A stretch of 64,000 nucleotides of DNA from Lytechinus variegatus (GCF_018143015.1 NC_054747.1:31366733-31430732); one strand, 5' to 3'. Shown: positions 1 through 11,752, counted from the stretch's first letter. Notes: generated by a model not told the origin, from the letters alone. Numbers and translations: made by a program.

Positions 1-2
1 AT

Positions 3-668
3 ATGCTTGGTAGACCGTCCGATTACTACCAGCGACCTTACAAGTGTCGCTTCTGTCCAAAGAGATACACTTCCTGGACAACGGTTGAACAGCATGAGAA
101 AGAAGTCCACACGGGAGAGGGCACCTTTAAGTGCAGCCATTGTCCAAAGATTTGCGCCAGCGAGAGCCGTCTGAAAGAACACCTTGTTGTCCATAACTAC
201 ATGCACATGCACCGCTGCACGCTCTGTCCACGAAGCTTTGCTTCCGAAAGTGCTCTGAAAAATCATCAAGGAGAGCATACAGGACTGAAGCCGTTCAAGT
301 GTGAAATCTGCGGCCGGGGGTTCAGAACTCGAAAGCTGACTCTGAAGCACAAGCAGCGCATGCACCAGGAACGGCCGAAGCGCTTCATGTGCTCCATCTG
401 CAACAAGGGGTTCGCGGAGAAATGCAATCTGAAGGTTCACGAGCGACGACACAAAGGGATCAGGCAGTTTGTATGCCTGGAATGCGGTAAAGGGTTCACA
501 GCTAGGTTTTCACTGACGGCGCATATGCAAGCAATGCACATCAAGGAAAGACCGTTTACTTGTGAGGTCTGTGGGAAATCCTTTGCTTTGAATCACCATT
601 ACAATCACCATATGGCCAAACATAGGCTGCAGGGGGATGATAGCATACCACAAGAAATGCATACTTAA
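3..668 (+). CDS. PRDM-family zinc-finger protein, gene A, last exon only (5' end outside window)
   Basis: This is the open end of a C2H2 zinc-finger protein that runs in from the left edge. Seven fingers follow one another (CxxC-x12-HxxxH or H-x4-H), starting with the finger that begins YKCRFC and ending just before a short tail and a TAA stop. Aligned without gaps, it matches fingers 6-12 of the complete gene at 15915-22704 at about 123 of 210 positions (counted by eye), including the linker that begins MLG. It is therefore the terminal exon of a tandem paralogue, and the in-frame ATG at position 3 is an internal Met, not a real start. Family knowledge: PRDM proteins are nuclear and use the fingers to bind DNA. 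The PR/SET part must lie to the left of the window. The most likely function is chromatin or transcription control; the exact PRDM class is not certain. Confidence 0.85.
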   Translation: MLGRPSDYYQRPYKCRFCPKRYTSWTTVEQHEKEVHTGEGTFKCSHCPKICASESRLKEHLVVHNYMHMHRCTLCPRSFASESALKNHQGEHTGLKPFKCEICGRGFRTRKLTLKHKQRMHQERPKRFMCSICNKGFAEKCNLKVHERRHKGIRQFVCLECGKGFTARFSLTAHMQAMHIKERPFTCEVCGKSFALNHHYNHHMAKHRLQGDDSIPQEMHT

Positions 669-749
669 TAACAAAGAGCAGTGAGTATTCTGGGAAAAGT
701 GGGCAGGTTGTTTCACTAAATGAATGCTGAAATTTTAAAGAAATATGAG

Positions 750-1012
750 GTTAGTTCTGTCTCTCGCCTTGCATTCAGAGGGTTGCTTGTTTGAATCCCA
801 CCATGGCCCAGTGTATACACACTTTGCTACTTTCGCCCAGGTGCTAATTGGGTACCAGTAGGAAACAACCGTCATTGTGGTTGGTTTAGCAAGTGTGCAC
901 CTAACAGGCTGCTAAAAAAGCTTTGAATCCAGTGACCAGGTAAAAATAATTGTGAAGCGCTTTGAGCAGTCCTACATTGATATCATGCTATATATAAGCC
1001 AATTATTATTAG
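750..1012 (+). repeat. tRNA-derived SINE, 5'-truncated copy
   Basis: A B-box-like stretch (GTTTGAATCCC) is followed by a body sharing the words GGGTACC, AGTAGGAA and an AAGC-CTTT segment with the fuller SINE at 3447-3719. The copy ends in TTATTATTA. The A box is not recognisable, so the copy looks truncated or old. It lies just downstream of the stop of gene A and may be in its 3' UTR. Confidence 0.55.
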
Positions 1013-2261
1013 GCATCAAGTGTAATTCATAGGGCTTACATGAAGCTTCATTGAATAGTGATTAATGATTGAATTGTGTATTTACATGGCACATGTACTA
1101 CTTGTCACCTCTGATAAAATAGAGAAATATATTAGTTGGGTAGATATGATAAAAATTATTGCTCATAATACATAACTTGCTTGTATTTATTTAAAAACAC
1201 GATGTTTTTTGCCTCATATAAATGTATTACTTACATTTGTGATGCAATTTTAGCTTTTATGACCTTAAATGACCTTTAACTGTCATATTTGTAATTTAAA
1301 TGCCAAGTGATCCATATATTTGCATTTGATTTGTCATTAATTAGCTTTAATTTGATACCAAACATGACGTGTTTATTTCGTAAAATCTGAAAGTCATTTA
1401 AGAGGTATGTGAAAAAGTGGGCGAGGCCTATGACGTCAATTAAAAAAAATGCCCAAGGGTGCCTAAGTGGCACCCGTTGGATTCTTGAAGTATACACCCT
1501 TTACTACAACTTTTATTTAAAAAAATTGCATACCCCACTTGACGGTCATGTTGTTGTTCTACTTGACTATATGGGCCATTATGTAAAATAAACAGTGCTT
1601 TACGTAATATTTGTATTAAACCCTTTCTGCCTTGGATAGATAAAAACCTGAAACATGCCATCAATAACTCTAGATTCCTTGGTTTTGGTGAGAAGATATC
1701 AGAAGAAATCACCTCATGTTCATATATTTTGTCTAATTCTGACATTCATTCGTACTTCTATATTGTATTTAACAAGTTATTGAAAAGGAAACTCAACTCA
1801 TAAAGCAATATCATTAAAATATTTGGGCTGTCTGCTACATGAGGAAAAATGACAAAACGTGTATTCTATTTCATGTTGAAATGCAATTTATTTGATAACT
1901 TAAACCGTTTGAGGAAGTGGTAGGGATTAATTGTACATAAAATGATATGTAAATAAGTAAATGATGGATAATCATTTTGAATAATGAATATTCTACGTCT
2001 ATACATATATATGTACAATTTTCATCAACATGAAACTTACACCCCGCGTGCTCCTCATACATATCATTCATAGTGACTCAGACTGGCTTGTGTGATAGTT
2101 TTCACTTAACAATATCTTGCCTGTATTTAAGAATATTTTTTTTATATATAGAGAGAGAAATCAATGGAATTTTGTTGATCCAATTTATAGTATATTATTT
2201 GAATTCAATTTGAATTTATTTATGTAAAAACAAGGGGATAATAATTGCTATACCAATTTTC
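1013..2261. other. AT-rich intergenic stretch, nothing recognised
   Basis: About 1.25 kb downstream of gene A holds only short unsupported reading frames, with no repeat, RNA gene or element end that I can identify. It could be 3' UTR of gene A or spacer. Confidence 0.5.
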
Positions 2262-2669
2262 TTAAGGAACAAGTCCACCCTAACAGAAAGTTGATTTGAA
2301 ATTTTTGAAATATTCTAATTTTCTCCCTGTTGTCCTGTAAAACAATGTTTGATTTTCCCTGAACATGTGGAATTACCATTGTTGTAACATTTTATGGTTC
2401 AGTTAAGTTGGTCCGTCAAATCTGTAAAAATTGTATTATTCAAACAATAGAAACAAAAGAAAAAGTGAGGGAGGGACATAACTGATTCTCTCATATGAAT
2501 GTGACTAAATTGTGCATATAACTATTTTGTAAAAAAATGACAAAAGTTTGAAATGTCATAACTTTCTTATTTTACATCTGATTTTGATGAAAATTTCAGT
2601 ATGATGCTTGGCTGATTTTTTCTCTAATGATTTGAATCAACATTCTTCTGAGGTGGACTTGACCTTTAA
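2262..2669. mobile_element. TTAA-flanked MITE, Kolobok-like (AGGxCAAGTCCACC ends)
   Basis: The ends are inverted: the left reads GGAACAAGTCCACC after TTAA, and the right is GGTGGACTTGACCT before TTAA. The subterminal parts include matching stretches on opposite strands. A closely related, better-preserved copy is at 45808-46408. TTAA targets with RGG termini are the known signature of the Kolobok superfamily; the assignment is inference because no transposase is present. Its right TTAA is shared with the next element. Confidence 0.7.
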
Positions 2670-3264
2670 AGGAGAATCAAATCTTTGGAACAAAATAGCT
2701 TGTGTGAAAACAGAAAAATCAAAGAAACAGATCAACGAAAGTTTGAGAAAAATCAGACAAGTAATGAGAAAGTAATGAGCAATTGAATATTGCGATCACT
2801 AATGTTACAGAGATCCTCACATTGGCAATGCAACAAAGATGTGTGATGTCACTTGTGAACAACTCTCCCTATTACTTTAATGAAATATGTACTAAATTTA
2901 GTACATATTTCACTTAAACTGCCTCTTTTATCATCCATCTTTCTATAGGAGGGCATGTAATACAGATAAGTAATGAATAAATCATGGATGAAGAGTTTGT
3001 ATCACCATAAGAAAAAGCAAAAAGAGACATTTTTTGGGTATTTTGTAGGCTTTGTCACAGGGAAAGCTGTTCACATGTGACATCACACATCCTTGTCGCA
3101 TTGCCCATGGGAGGATCTCCATAGCATAGTGATTGCAGTATTCAAATGCTCACAACTTTCTCATCATTTGTCCAATTTTTCTAAAACTTTCTTTGTTCTT
3201 ATTCTTTGATTTTTTTTTGTTTCGACACCAGCCTACTTGTTCCAAATGTTTAATTTTCCTTTAA
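2666..3264. mobile_element. TTAA-flanked MITE with ~200-bp inverted ends (AAAGGAGAATCAAA family)
   Basis: The left arm starts AGGAGAATCAAATCTTTGG after TTAA. The right arm, read on the other strand, starts AGGAAAATTAAACATTTGG after TTAA at 3261-3264. The arms match, with substitutions, for roughly 200 bp (for example GTGTGATGTCAC, then the GCAATGC word). No coding capacity is seen. It shares the TTAA at 2666-2669 with the preceding MITE, so one element landed in the target duplication of the other. Confidence 0.75.
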
Positions 3265-3446
3265 TATCCACTTGGTCGAACATAACTTTACTCTGTATGA
3301 TTAGATGATCTGATTATGGATGAAATTTTTCATTTGACATGGTGTAACATGGCCGGTTAATATATGAAGCTGAAATCACACCATCTGGGCATTACTATAA
3401 ATGACCAAGTGTTGTGAAGTCCAAATGGCAATAAGACCAAATGTGG

Positions 3447-3719
3447 GGATGTTGTGGCCTAGTGGTTATGACTCTTGCCTTTCATTCTGAGGGACGTAGG
3501 TTCGATTCCCAGTCATGTCATGTTTTCCTTCAGCAAGAAATTTACCCATATTATGCTTCACTCGGCCCAGGCGAGGTGAATGGGTACCCAGTAGGACGAA
3601 ATTTCATGATGCCTCAGTGCCTACATGGCAGCACAGCTAAATTAAGCCGGGGTAATGATAGCAGTGCTCTGTATCCTCTGGCAAAAAGCACTTTAAAAAT
3701 CCAGCTATTGTTATTATTA
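3447..3719 (+). repeat. tRNA-derived SINE with intact A and B boxes
   Basis: The head has a polymerase III A box (TGGCCTAGTGG) and a perfect B box (GGTTCGATTCC), spaced as in a tRNA gene. A non-tRNA body follows, and the tail is a TTATTATTA run. A tRNA gene is unlikely because the acceptor stem does not close and the body continues for 200 bp. The truncated relative at 750-1012 shows this is a dispersed family. Confidence 0.75.
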
Positions 3720-4622
3720 AATAAGTTTAGCTAAAACCAACAGAGAAGTACATGGAGATCAACTGATTATAAACCAAGTGAATGAAATATACCGGTAAAC
3801 TAATAATTATTTGAATTAAAACATAGTACCATACTCTTACAGTTTAATCCTTGTTTCATTTAAAAGCGGTCAAATGCACAGATTTCTATAAACTGATAAC
3901 ATTTTAAGTAAAACAAATAATATTGTGAGTGAGTTTTGTATGTATTTGCCAAAAGACTGGTGCTGCCTTTTATCAACTCCTTTGTGAATATTATTGTGTA
4001 GTGATTGCTAGTCATATAACTTATATATTTGACCTTCTTCTTGTGTGCTAATACAAAATCTCAGCATTTTGCATTCATTGTCAACTTCCATATGTTATAT
4101 AATGCTACATTGTAAGTTATTTGTCAAGTTTTAATGATAAATTGTTTTTATATCAATGTGTATGATAATAGTATGCCAATTAACCTAAGAATGTAAAGGT
4201 AATATTTTGTATTAGTTAGGTGAACTTTCTGGATGAATAAAGATTATGGTGAATTTTTGTTACTTCATACATTGATCTTATTTTACTTATGTTCTCTTTA
4301 TAGTAAAGCTAAAAGTAGTTTTAACTTGATGTATGTACGTTACATTGTGGTAGAATTTATAGATTATCAATAAAAAATTCTTAGAAAATTGATAAATCTT
4401 GTTGAATTATCTTTATGAGTACTAGATGTATTAATTTGAAAATAGAAAGGGGTTGAAGGAGAGGGAGAGATTATACAGGTCTTTGTTAAATCCCCCAATG
4501 GTACCAATATCCCTGGAAATATCAAAACAGGCCACTGAAATGCAGAAATACAAATTTTGGCTGGCAAGCTAAAGTGAATGTATGTTAATATACAAGTTTA
4601 TATAGCTCTGAGGAACCTGGAT
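3720..4622. other. AT-rich spacer, nothing recognised
   Basis: No open frame of weight, element end or RNA gene is visible. A few AATAAA words occur near 4235 and 4366, but I cannot tie them to a transcript. Confidence 0.45.
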
Positions 4623-5323
4623 TTAAAGGTCCTATGAAATACAGCAAAGATGCTGATTTATTTGTTAGCTTAGTGAATACTAATTACGATTTCATCAAAA
4701 TTTTAGCTGAAAAACATCCCACACCAGGTTCAAAGGCAATTTTATATTGAAAATTGAGCCAAATTCGCCCCGCCCACAAAAATTCAGCCCGATTTGGTTT
4801 TGTATGTCGCGTGACAGTTATGACGTCAGGGAAGGAAGCTGCTGAGTGTTGCTGACGTTTGGAGCATGAAGTGCCTATTGCGGTTGCACGCGTGGATTCA
4901 AAGTAAATAAATTGAATTGCTGGAATAATATTCAGAACCTGAATCTTCAAAGTCTGAAGAATCAGACGCGGCTGATGACAATGCTGCTGCCATGATCAAA
5001 ACCTCATAAAAATCTAAAGAACTCTGTTAAGGATGAGCTCGGTCGAAACAGCAACTACACAAGGAATGTGTACAATAACTAGGGGTCTGGCTGCACAGCT
5101 GGGAAAACCTTCCTTCGATGACGTCACAATGATTGACAGGCCGATCGGTTGACTCTTTCGAAAATTTTAGTGGGCGTTCCTGTTGAAGTTCATTTCCATG
5201 GAATAACTCAACACCGGTTCGTCGTACGCAGTAACTGATGGCAAATTCGTATTTTTCAAGTAAAACTACCTAATGATAGATATGTATCTAGAATAAGATG
5301 GAATTGGTGTCTAGGACCTTTAA
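4623..5323. mobile_element. TTAA-flanked element with AGGTCCTA inverted ends
   Basis: TTAA at 4623-4626 is followed by AGGTCCTATG, and CTAGGACCT is followed by TTAA at 5320-5323. The ends are therefore inverted repeats of about 8-10 bp inside a TTAA duplication. The interior (about 690 bp) is more GC-rich than its surroundings and has no transposase frame. It is probably a non-autonomous Kolobok-like element, by the same reasoning as the other RGG/TTAA elements. Confidence 0.6.
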
Positions 5324-5761
5324 GCTACGCCTACCATTGTTCTCTTCATGCATTTCTTTCACAAAATATTTTCATACAAGAGTTGCCAAATAATATAAAT
5401 ATATTATGTATATATATATATTTCTCTACATCTCTGTTTAAGGCGATTTATTTTGGTCTTCTTTCAATGTTCGTAATGCACCTATAGACTTCGCCCTTTC
5501 GTAGGATGTAGGCATATATATATATATATTTGTATATTTCATCAATAAGCTATGTCTTTTTTCTTGACATCTGTATTGACATGAAGATAAATTTGTCTCA
5601 TTTAGGTCTGCTAGAGGTGTAAATCAGAAATAGTGTGAAAAATTTGGTTTCTACTGCATTAAATAATTGTAGTCTGCGAATGACATAATTGTCTTTAAGA
5701 TCACCAATTAGCAACCCTATAAACCTGTGTGACGACTAACGGTAAATTGCCAATTTGTCCT

Positions 5762-6063
5762 CTGCCAACTCGTCCATTACCACATGGTCTACCTTCATAG
5801 TCTAATGCCATTCTGTCCATCAAAATTTTGTCTTACAACCATTTGGTCAAATTATCACGTCATCTAATCACCATTTCCATATCCATTTTATTTTCATTCA
5901 TTTCGCCTGACTAACACTTATCCCAATTAGGCCAAATTGTATATGGACTAAATGGCTATTGTACCAACTGGCTATTAGAAGGAATGGCATTAGAGTAAAT
6001 GAAAGTAGACCATGTGGTGAGTAGAAGAACTGATGATAGGCGAAATGATAGACGAGTTGGCAG
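5762..6063. repeat. Inverted repeat of short Y-GTCC words (foldback)
   Basis: The left arm (CTGCCAACTCGTCC, ACCACATGGTCTAC, CTAATGCCATT) returns on the opposite strand near 5985-6063 as AATGGCATTAG, GTAGACCATGTGGT and GACGAGTTGGCAG. The arms are about 60 bp and interrupted. The left half also repeats a loose CCA..TNGTCC word every 15-25 bp. No coding capacity is seen; it is probably a foldback or MITE remnant. Confidence 0.55.
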
Positions 6064-6065
6064 TA

Positions 6066-6775
6066 TTGGACACATTCATTTGGAAATAAACCCAGCTGAC
6101 AATGACAAGCTCTAGCTGATTTATCTAGGCAGAGGAAAAGTCGCTGAATAATGGAAGGTAAGAAAAACAGCAGAATTTCTGCAATAAGTGTCTTAATGCT
6201 GCCTTGTCTTTTTTACTAAGTCCCCTCCTAGATACTTGGCCTCGTCGTACTGCCATGCATGCAGTAGTAAGTGTTTAATTCATTTTTGTTTTGTGCCGTC
6301 CAAGACACCATAGTTGTTCCGAGGTCATCTAGCTGATTCGCATTATTTTGCGAGGATTTTTGTCTTGGTATTTTCAGATTTCCCTACAACAGAGCAACTT
6401 AGGAGTTCAATCAACGTAATTATACACCAATATTTCAAAACATTTGATCAATTCAAATCGATTTTTCGAATTGGCTGCACTGTTGAAAACTAGATATTGG
6501 GCGTTGGTTTTCCGTGTGGTTTTCACGACAAAGGCAAGCCGATTTCCGTTCCTCCAGCGGCGCGGCCGGCCTGCCCCCTAAGTTCCCTAAGCCCTTGCAT
6601 ACCCCTGGCATTGACCTCTTCGCGACCGGTCGCTCCAGCAGGAGCGGAAAATCGGGTGGTGCAGGAACTTGGAAGGATTGCTACCTTGTGCTTAGGCTTA
6701 GCTTTACCTCGAGCGAAGTTCGTGCAGGCTCCACTCCACTTCACTACTGCTACACCATACGCTCCACCTACCCTA
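6066..6775. other. Intergenic stretch with a GC-rich island, no supported gene
   Basis: The part from about 6490 to 6775 is clearly richer in G+C than its neighbours and contains overlapping open frames in two phases. Neither shows a domain, and the proline-rich translation is typical of chance frames in GC-rich DNA. It is not assigned. Confidence 0.4.
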
Positions 6776-7214
6776 GACAGCTGGCAGCCGTCTGTTTCGA
6801 GGAGTTTTTTAACATTTTTTTTTTTATTTCTGCCTCGTACACAGATGGCTCGCTATTGTGCAGCCACCATTAGGGGACTTGCAATGCAAAATCCCCCGTC
6901 GGGGCTTTTCAATTTTTGTCTTTAATGAATAAAAATTTCCAAAATTATAGTGACCAGAATGCAAATTTATGTTCCCTCTTGGCATCAATTGCCAAAAAAC
7001 GGAGAAAAATGAAGATAAAAGGGACAAAAACAGTGACTTACCTCGGCTGTTGCGCAAATTCACTTCCCTGTTTTATCCGATCTTAAGTACATAAACATAC
7101 GGCCATTGAGTCCCCTGTACAGATAGCGCTAGAACTTCGGTCTCTGTATTTGGTGAGTGAAGCCAACGAAGTTCAGCTGAACAACCAACAAAACAGACCG
7201 AAGCTTTTGGTCTA
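6776..7214. mobile_element. Repeat copy 1 of a TIR-less insertion unit (pair with 62208-62810)
   Basis: From GACAGCTGGCAGCC to the end GCTTTTGGTCTA, this matches 62208-62810 along its length, apart from a MITE inserted in the second copy. It opens with a hairpin whose arms read AGCCGTCTG and, inverted, CAGATGGCT. The flanks CACCTACCCTAG and CACCCACTCCTAG look like a diverged 12-13-bp target duplication. No terminal inverted repeats, poly-A tail or coding frame are seen, so the class is not known. Confidence 0.6.
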
Positions 7215-8817
7215 CACCCACTCCTAGTACCAATGAGGTCCAAACATTACATGTATGGACCTCATAGGCGACATCAGTGCTAAAATTGGGTTAGAGATTT
7301 ATGTGGATCTAAATTTATTGTAATTTCAACAAAAGTACTAGCTAAATTTGAGGCTTTTGTTGAAATTTTGCTTTAATGATACATTAATGCTTCAATAAGT
7401 AACAAAAAATTGAAAGAAATGAAGGGGAACTTACATTTTGACGACTTTTTCCTGATTTTCTTGGCAGTTGTCCTTCACTTCTGACTCTCGATCGGACCTG
7501 ATATGCAGATCACGTATACGCGTTCTCGTCAGGTGATCGGTCGGTTATTCTTTTCGCCAGATGTTGATAATTATATATTTCATAACGCAGCGTTCATCGC
7601 AAATTTAGCTGAAAGAGATTGAAGTTGAACAGCGCAAGCTTTAATTTATTCAGAAATAACGTTTGATTGCACAAGTTTCGCCTCGGACATTTAGGATCAT
7701 TTGGTCCCATATTGGCGTAACTACGGGGGGGGGGGGGGGGGGTGTCCCTACCACCGTCCACACCGGGCGTCCACGTACAAGCCAGCAATTATCTTTTTTC
7801 TCTTTTTTTAACCAAAATGCTTCCCCCCAGAAAAAAAGAACCAGGGTTAAAGAGAAAGACAATTATGATAGAGGAACACAAAATACTTTATTTTTTCAGC
7901 TTTTAATGCATCGACTTATAATCAAATATTAAATGGGGCTTAGAACATTTTTTTAAAAAGTCAATTAATAAAAATATTCCGCTCTTCGGGATTTGAGCTT
8001 TCATGAAATATCCGATCTTTTTCATGATTACCGAAAATACTTCAAATGTCAAAAAAAAAATTATCGGTGTAGTAGCTGATACCTTGCGCCCGCCTTAATT
8101 ATTTTAATGTTGAGATACTTTGCTTTAATTTAATGAATTCCTAAAAGCATTAATTCTCAGATCATTTGTCGCAATCGAATGATTCGATTGGTAAGCTAGT
8201 TGTATAATTATTATGATTCATGAATTGTTTAAAATGTGTCTCTCTATCAGTTTTGAATATTTAAAAAAATGTCAGCTCGTGCTTTTTGCTCGCAATATTT
8301 TGATTAGTAAGAAATTCTTGTGTATGCGAGTTTGATACATAAATAACTAGAGAGAGAGGGGGGGGGGGGGGTGTCCCTCAGCTACTTGTCCTTGCTTATT
8401 CCAATTTTTTTTATTATGCTCGTGTTGTGAGTATTTCAAAGTCTTTTCTTTTTCTCACCATTTTTATTGTCTCGGAGCTTCCCTCTATTTCTTTGCTACG
8501 ATGTATAGCCCTTCTTACTTGTTTCATTTTTTTATGTTCTCATTTCATTGAAAACATAATTATTAAACTGACGTAGAAGACTTTACAACAAAATTTTGAT
8601 ATTGTTTTTTCTTGTTTGTTTGGCTTTCTTTTTTCTTCTCCTCAGTCCTTTTTCTAATTAGTTTCCCTTTCCTTATTTTATATTATTTCATTTCATGAGG
8701 CATCCGCCAACTTATATACAACAACAAACGTTAGAGGCGGATATCCAGTAAGGGGGCGTGGTGGTGTGCCCTCTAAAAAGAGGAAAATAGGAAGGAAAAA
8801 AAGCAGGATTTATCTTG
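7215..8817. other. Non-coding stretch with two long G runs
   Basis: A run of about 18 G lies near 7725-7742, directly after GGCGTAACTAC, and another of about 13 G near 8358-8371. Both are followed by GTGTCCCT, so they may be related repeat ends. Otherwise the stretch is AT-rich, with no gene I can support. Confidence 0.45.
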
Positions 8818-8940
8818 GTGAAGATGATAGTGGTGGTGATGGTGGCGGTGATGATGATGATGATGATGATAATAATGATGGTGGTAGTGGTGATAAAGAT
8901 GAGAATGAAGTTGGTGACGATGATATGATGATGATGTAAT
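8818..8940 (+). repeat. GAT/GGT trinucleotide microsatellite
   Basis: An imperfect run of GATGGTGAT-type triplets covers about 120 bp. The His-rich antisense frame over it is a by-product of the repeat. Confidence 0.8.
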
Positions 8941-9270
8941 TTTGTCTTTAAAAAAATAATAGTGCAAAGGCGAAATCATTTAAAGTTTATTATGAAAATA
9001 GCAGAAAAAAATAATTTGAAAAATTGTACGTATGCGTATGGAAAATCTATCCCCACCAAAAAAGAAAAAAAGTGAGATTTTGTTTTGTTATTTGTGACGG
9101 CGTAGGCCTATGCGAACAGCTGTGTGATATAATTATGGTAAAAAAAGTAAATGAAATGCCAAGAAATACATGATAATGACTTTTATTGTACATTCAGTAT
9201 ATCAGTAGATAAATTCATACTCGTTCCAAAAAAAGAAGAAAGTGGGTATATTATGGACCATTAAAAATGG

Positions 9271-9317
9271 GCAGTTGCTCTATATATTATATTACATAGA
9301 ATATATAGAGCAACTGC
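9271..9317. repeat. Short near-perfect palindrome
   Basis: GCAGTTGCTCTATATA and its inverse TATATAGAGCAACTGC face each other across a loop of about 15 bp. No element boundary or terminator role can be shown. Confidence 0.6.
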
Positions 9318-9659
9318 TCGTGTGTAGCGGTAAGTTATTCACCTGATCTACATAATTCATGCGGCGCACGGCGCGTGCGCAATGTTTAATAATTATTGTT
9401 GTGAATACAATGAATGTCATCAAAAACATAATAACACAGATCAAATAGTGCCAGCTCGACGCGCAAAATGAGAAAAAAATATATATTTTCTGCCCTGATA
9501 ATTTGATAACCCTAACCTAACCCAATTTCTAAGTATTTTTATCATAAACAGGATAACTATATACAATGATTGAAATTAACTTTATATTCTTTTGCGAACA
9601 AAATGAATATGAAAGACAGCTTTTTGATAAAGAACACAGTTTTAGAGCGTTAGAGCGCG

Positions 9660-10830
9660 ATTTATACCTACAACCGCTAACATAGGCGGATCCAGGGGGG
9701 CCGAGGGGCCCGGGCCCCCCTATTGGCGGAGCAAAAAAAGAAAGGAAAAAAGAAAAGGAAGGGAAAAGAGAGGAAAAAAGAAGAAAGGCAAACATAAGAG
9801 GAGGAACATGATTAAATGAAATAACATTAGGGGAAGACTCTGAAAATAATTTTTTTTTAAATCTATTTGTTAGGATAAAAAATTTTCGCTCGCGCTTCGC
9901 GCCTTATTGTCTTTTAGGGTATTTGCATATCTTGCTCAATATGGAGCTTGAAAAATCAAACTTTGAAGTCATTATACAAAACATATTTCAGCTGGGAAAT
10001 TGAACTTTCATTATTTTGTTTCATTTACAAATTGATTTTTAAAAAGTGCTCTGTAAAAATGTCTGTGATATCATCTGAACATTATCATTTTCTGCTTGCG
10101 CTGCGCGCTCGCAAAATTTGAATTTTCAGGTACGTATTATTTTCCTGTATTCCATAAAGTTCTCAAAAAGTTCCCTATTCAGGTCAGATTGTTAAAACGT
10201 ATCAGCTAGCGCCGCACGCTATAGCATTTGGATTAGTCGGTTATGTATATCCCAATATTAATTCTAAATCAAACTAATTTGATGACAGTTTATCAAAAAC
10301 TTCGACTCGCGATTTCTGCTCGCATTGATAGATATATAATGCCTCTTATGCATAATTACAAAGTGCTTTAAATGTCCAGTTTTCAGGCCATAAAATTAAC
10401 ACATTTCGCGCTCCCATGCGAGAGAAATAGGAAGATGGTCATCAATTTCATATGATGACATAATGCCCTCATAGCATGTTCCGGTCCTATGTAAAAACTC
10501 AAAGTAATAAAAATAAAATACATCAGCTCTTTTTTAACTGTGATCCATCACAATTCACAATTTTCCCACAAAGTGTTTGCATTACAGAGCTTAAATTCAC
10601 CCTTTGTTATATCATATATTTTTAGCTCGCGCTTTGCGCTCTCTTTATTGATTTTCATGATAAGAAAGTTACTTAGAATACCCAAATTCTAGGTCGAAAT
10701 CTAAAACACACGTTAATTCAGATACGCAGATTGTTCTCTATTTAAATCATTATCCAGTTTCAGATCACAATATCAAAAAGTGTCTGCTCGCGGATAAATA
10801 ACTTATCCTTTTCATGATAAAACATGAATA
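9660..10830. repeat. Degenerate interspersed element with a recurring GCTCGCGCTTCGCGC-type motif
   Basis: The left end carries CATAGGCGGATCCAGGGG and a G/C-run palindrome. Behind it, AT-rich DNA is punctuated by variants of TCGCTCGCGCTTCGCGC near 9890, 10100, 10205, 10305, 10410, 10625 and 10785, about every 100-200 bp. The pattern suggests a decayed repeat built from a diverged monomer. No protein is readable. Confidence 0.4.
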
Positions 10831-10846
10831 GTGCGTCCAGAATCTT

Positions 10847-11044
10847 TCCCCATAATTTTGTTTACCCATCACATTTCTCCTATTTTCTCCTCCCTTTTAT
10901 TTTCCATTAATTTTTCTTTCGTTCACTTTTTTTCTGTCCTCTTTTCCCATAATTTATTTTACCCATCACATTTCTCCCTATTTACTCTTCCCTTTTATTT
11001 TCCATTAATTTTTCTTTCGTTCACTTTTTTTCTGTCGCCTTTCC
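10847..11044. repeat. Tandem duplication, two ~97-bp units
   Basis: The pyrimidine-rich unit starting CCCATAATTT and ending TTTTTTTCTGTC occurs twice back to back with few differences. Confidence 0.75.
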
Positions 11045-11485
11045 CCTTCTAAGTTCTATTTTTTTTCTCGTCTCACCGCTTTTCCTCATCCCCAGCCCTC
11101 GATCGACGCCCGTGCAGATTCGCAAACAATATCAAGAGTATATGTCTACTTGCAAGGGCGGAAATCTCTCCCCAAAGGTAGGGGGACCAGGGGCTGGAAA
11201 ATTTGACAAGCAAAAAACAAAAAAAGAAGGTTTATCACCCTCTAAAGAAGGTCATCTTGACCAAAAGAAATTTGACAAGCAAACAAGCAAAAAAAAGGGG
11301 GCATGCCAAAAGTAAGATCGTCTCTTCCAAAATACATTTCGAATTTGAACGACATGACCAAAAATAGTAGGGGGACATTTCATAATGTGCCCCCTACTAT
11401 TTTGGGTGAGGGGACATGTCCCCCGGCCCTGGGGTTTGCGCCCATGTGGGTGGGGGTGTTGCGCCTCCCTATCGGGATCATATCA
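11045..11485. other. Short repeats of GACAAGCAAA type, no supported gene
   Basis: Two short lysine-rich frames arise from repeats of ATTTGACAAGCAAA and a GGGGACAT/ATGTCCCC inverted segment near 11371-11421. They look like pieces of interspersed repeat, not a gene. Confidence 0.35.
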
Positions 11486-11530
11486 CAGCGAGTATACACT
11501 CTTCCATATTGGAAGAGTGTTTACTCGCTG
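11486..11530. repeat. 45-bp hairpin
   Basis: CAGCGAGTATACACTCTTCC faces its inverse across a 3-5-bp loop, with one mismatch. The stem is about 20 bp. Confidence 0.7.
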
Positions 11531-11679
11531 AGATTTCGATCTCACACATAATTTTATAAAAAAAAATAGAACAGCTACGCCTTGAACACAGGCCAAAATG
11601 CCTAACGATTTCTCCGCGGCATTAACAACTCTCGTAAAGGGCGCTCCATTTATAAATAACGTTGCATGAACAGCTCTCT

Positions 11680-11752
11680 ATGGCGACGAAATTTACCGCG
11701 GAATTGCAGCCAGCAGCGTGGGAAATTGGCAGAAAATTCAAGAAGAGAACCG
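11680..11752 (+). CDS. Possible first coding exon of an unknown gene
   Basis: An ATG opens 24 codons (MATKFTAELQPAAWEIG and on) that end at a good splice donor, CCG|GTGAGT. The surroundings are locally GC-richer. No downstream exon can be linked, and the peptide is not recognised. It could instead be a 5' exon of the PRDM gene at 15915, but that gene has its own well-placed ATG, or it may be chance. Confidence is low. Confidence 0.2.

Noticed and set aside
3447-3530. tRNA gene
   Set aside because: A and B boxes are good, but the acceptor stem does not pair and the unit continues into a SINE body with a TTATTATTA tail.
6497-6925. 142-codon + strand gene
   Set aside because: Proline-rich translation in a GC-rich patch, a competing open frame in another phase, and its 3' part runs into the repeat at 6776.
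7663-7932. 89-codon frame across the G run
   Set aside because: The glycine tract comes from the G homopolymer; no other coding signs.
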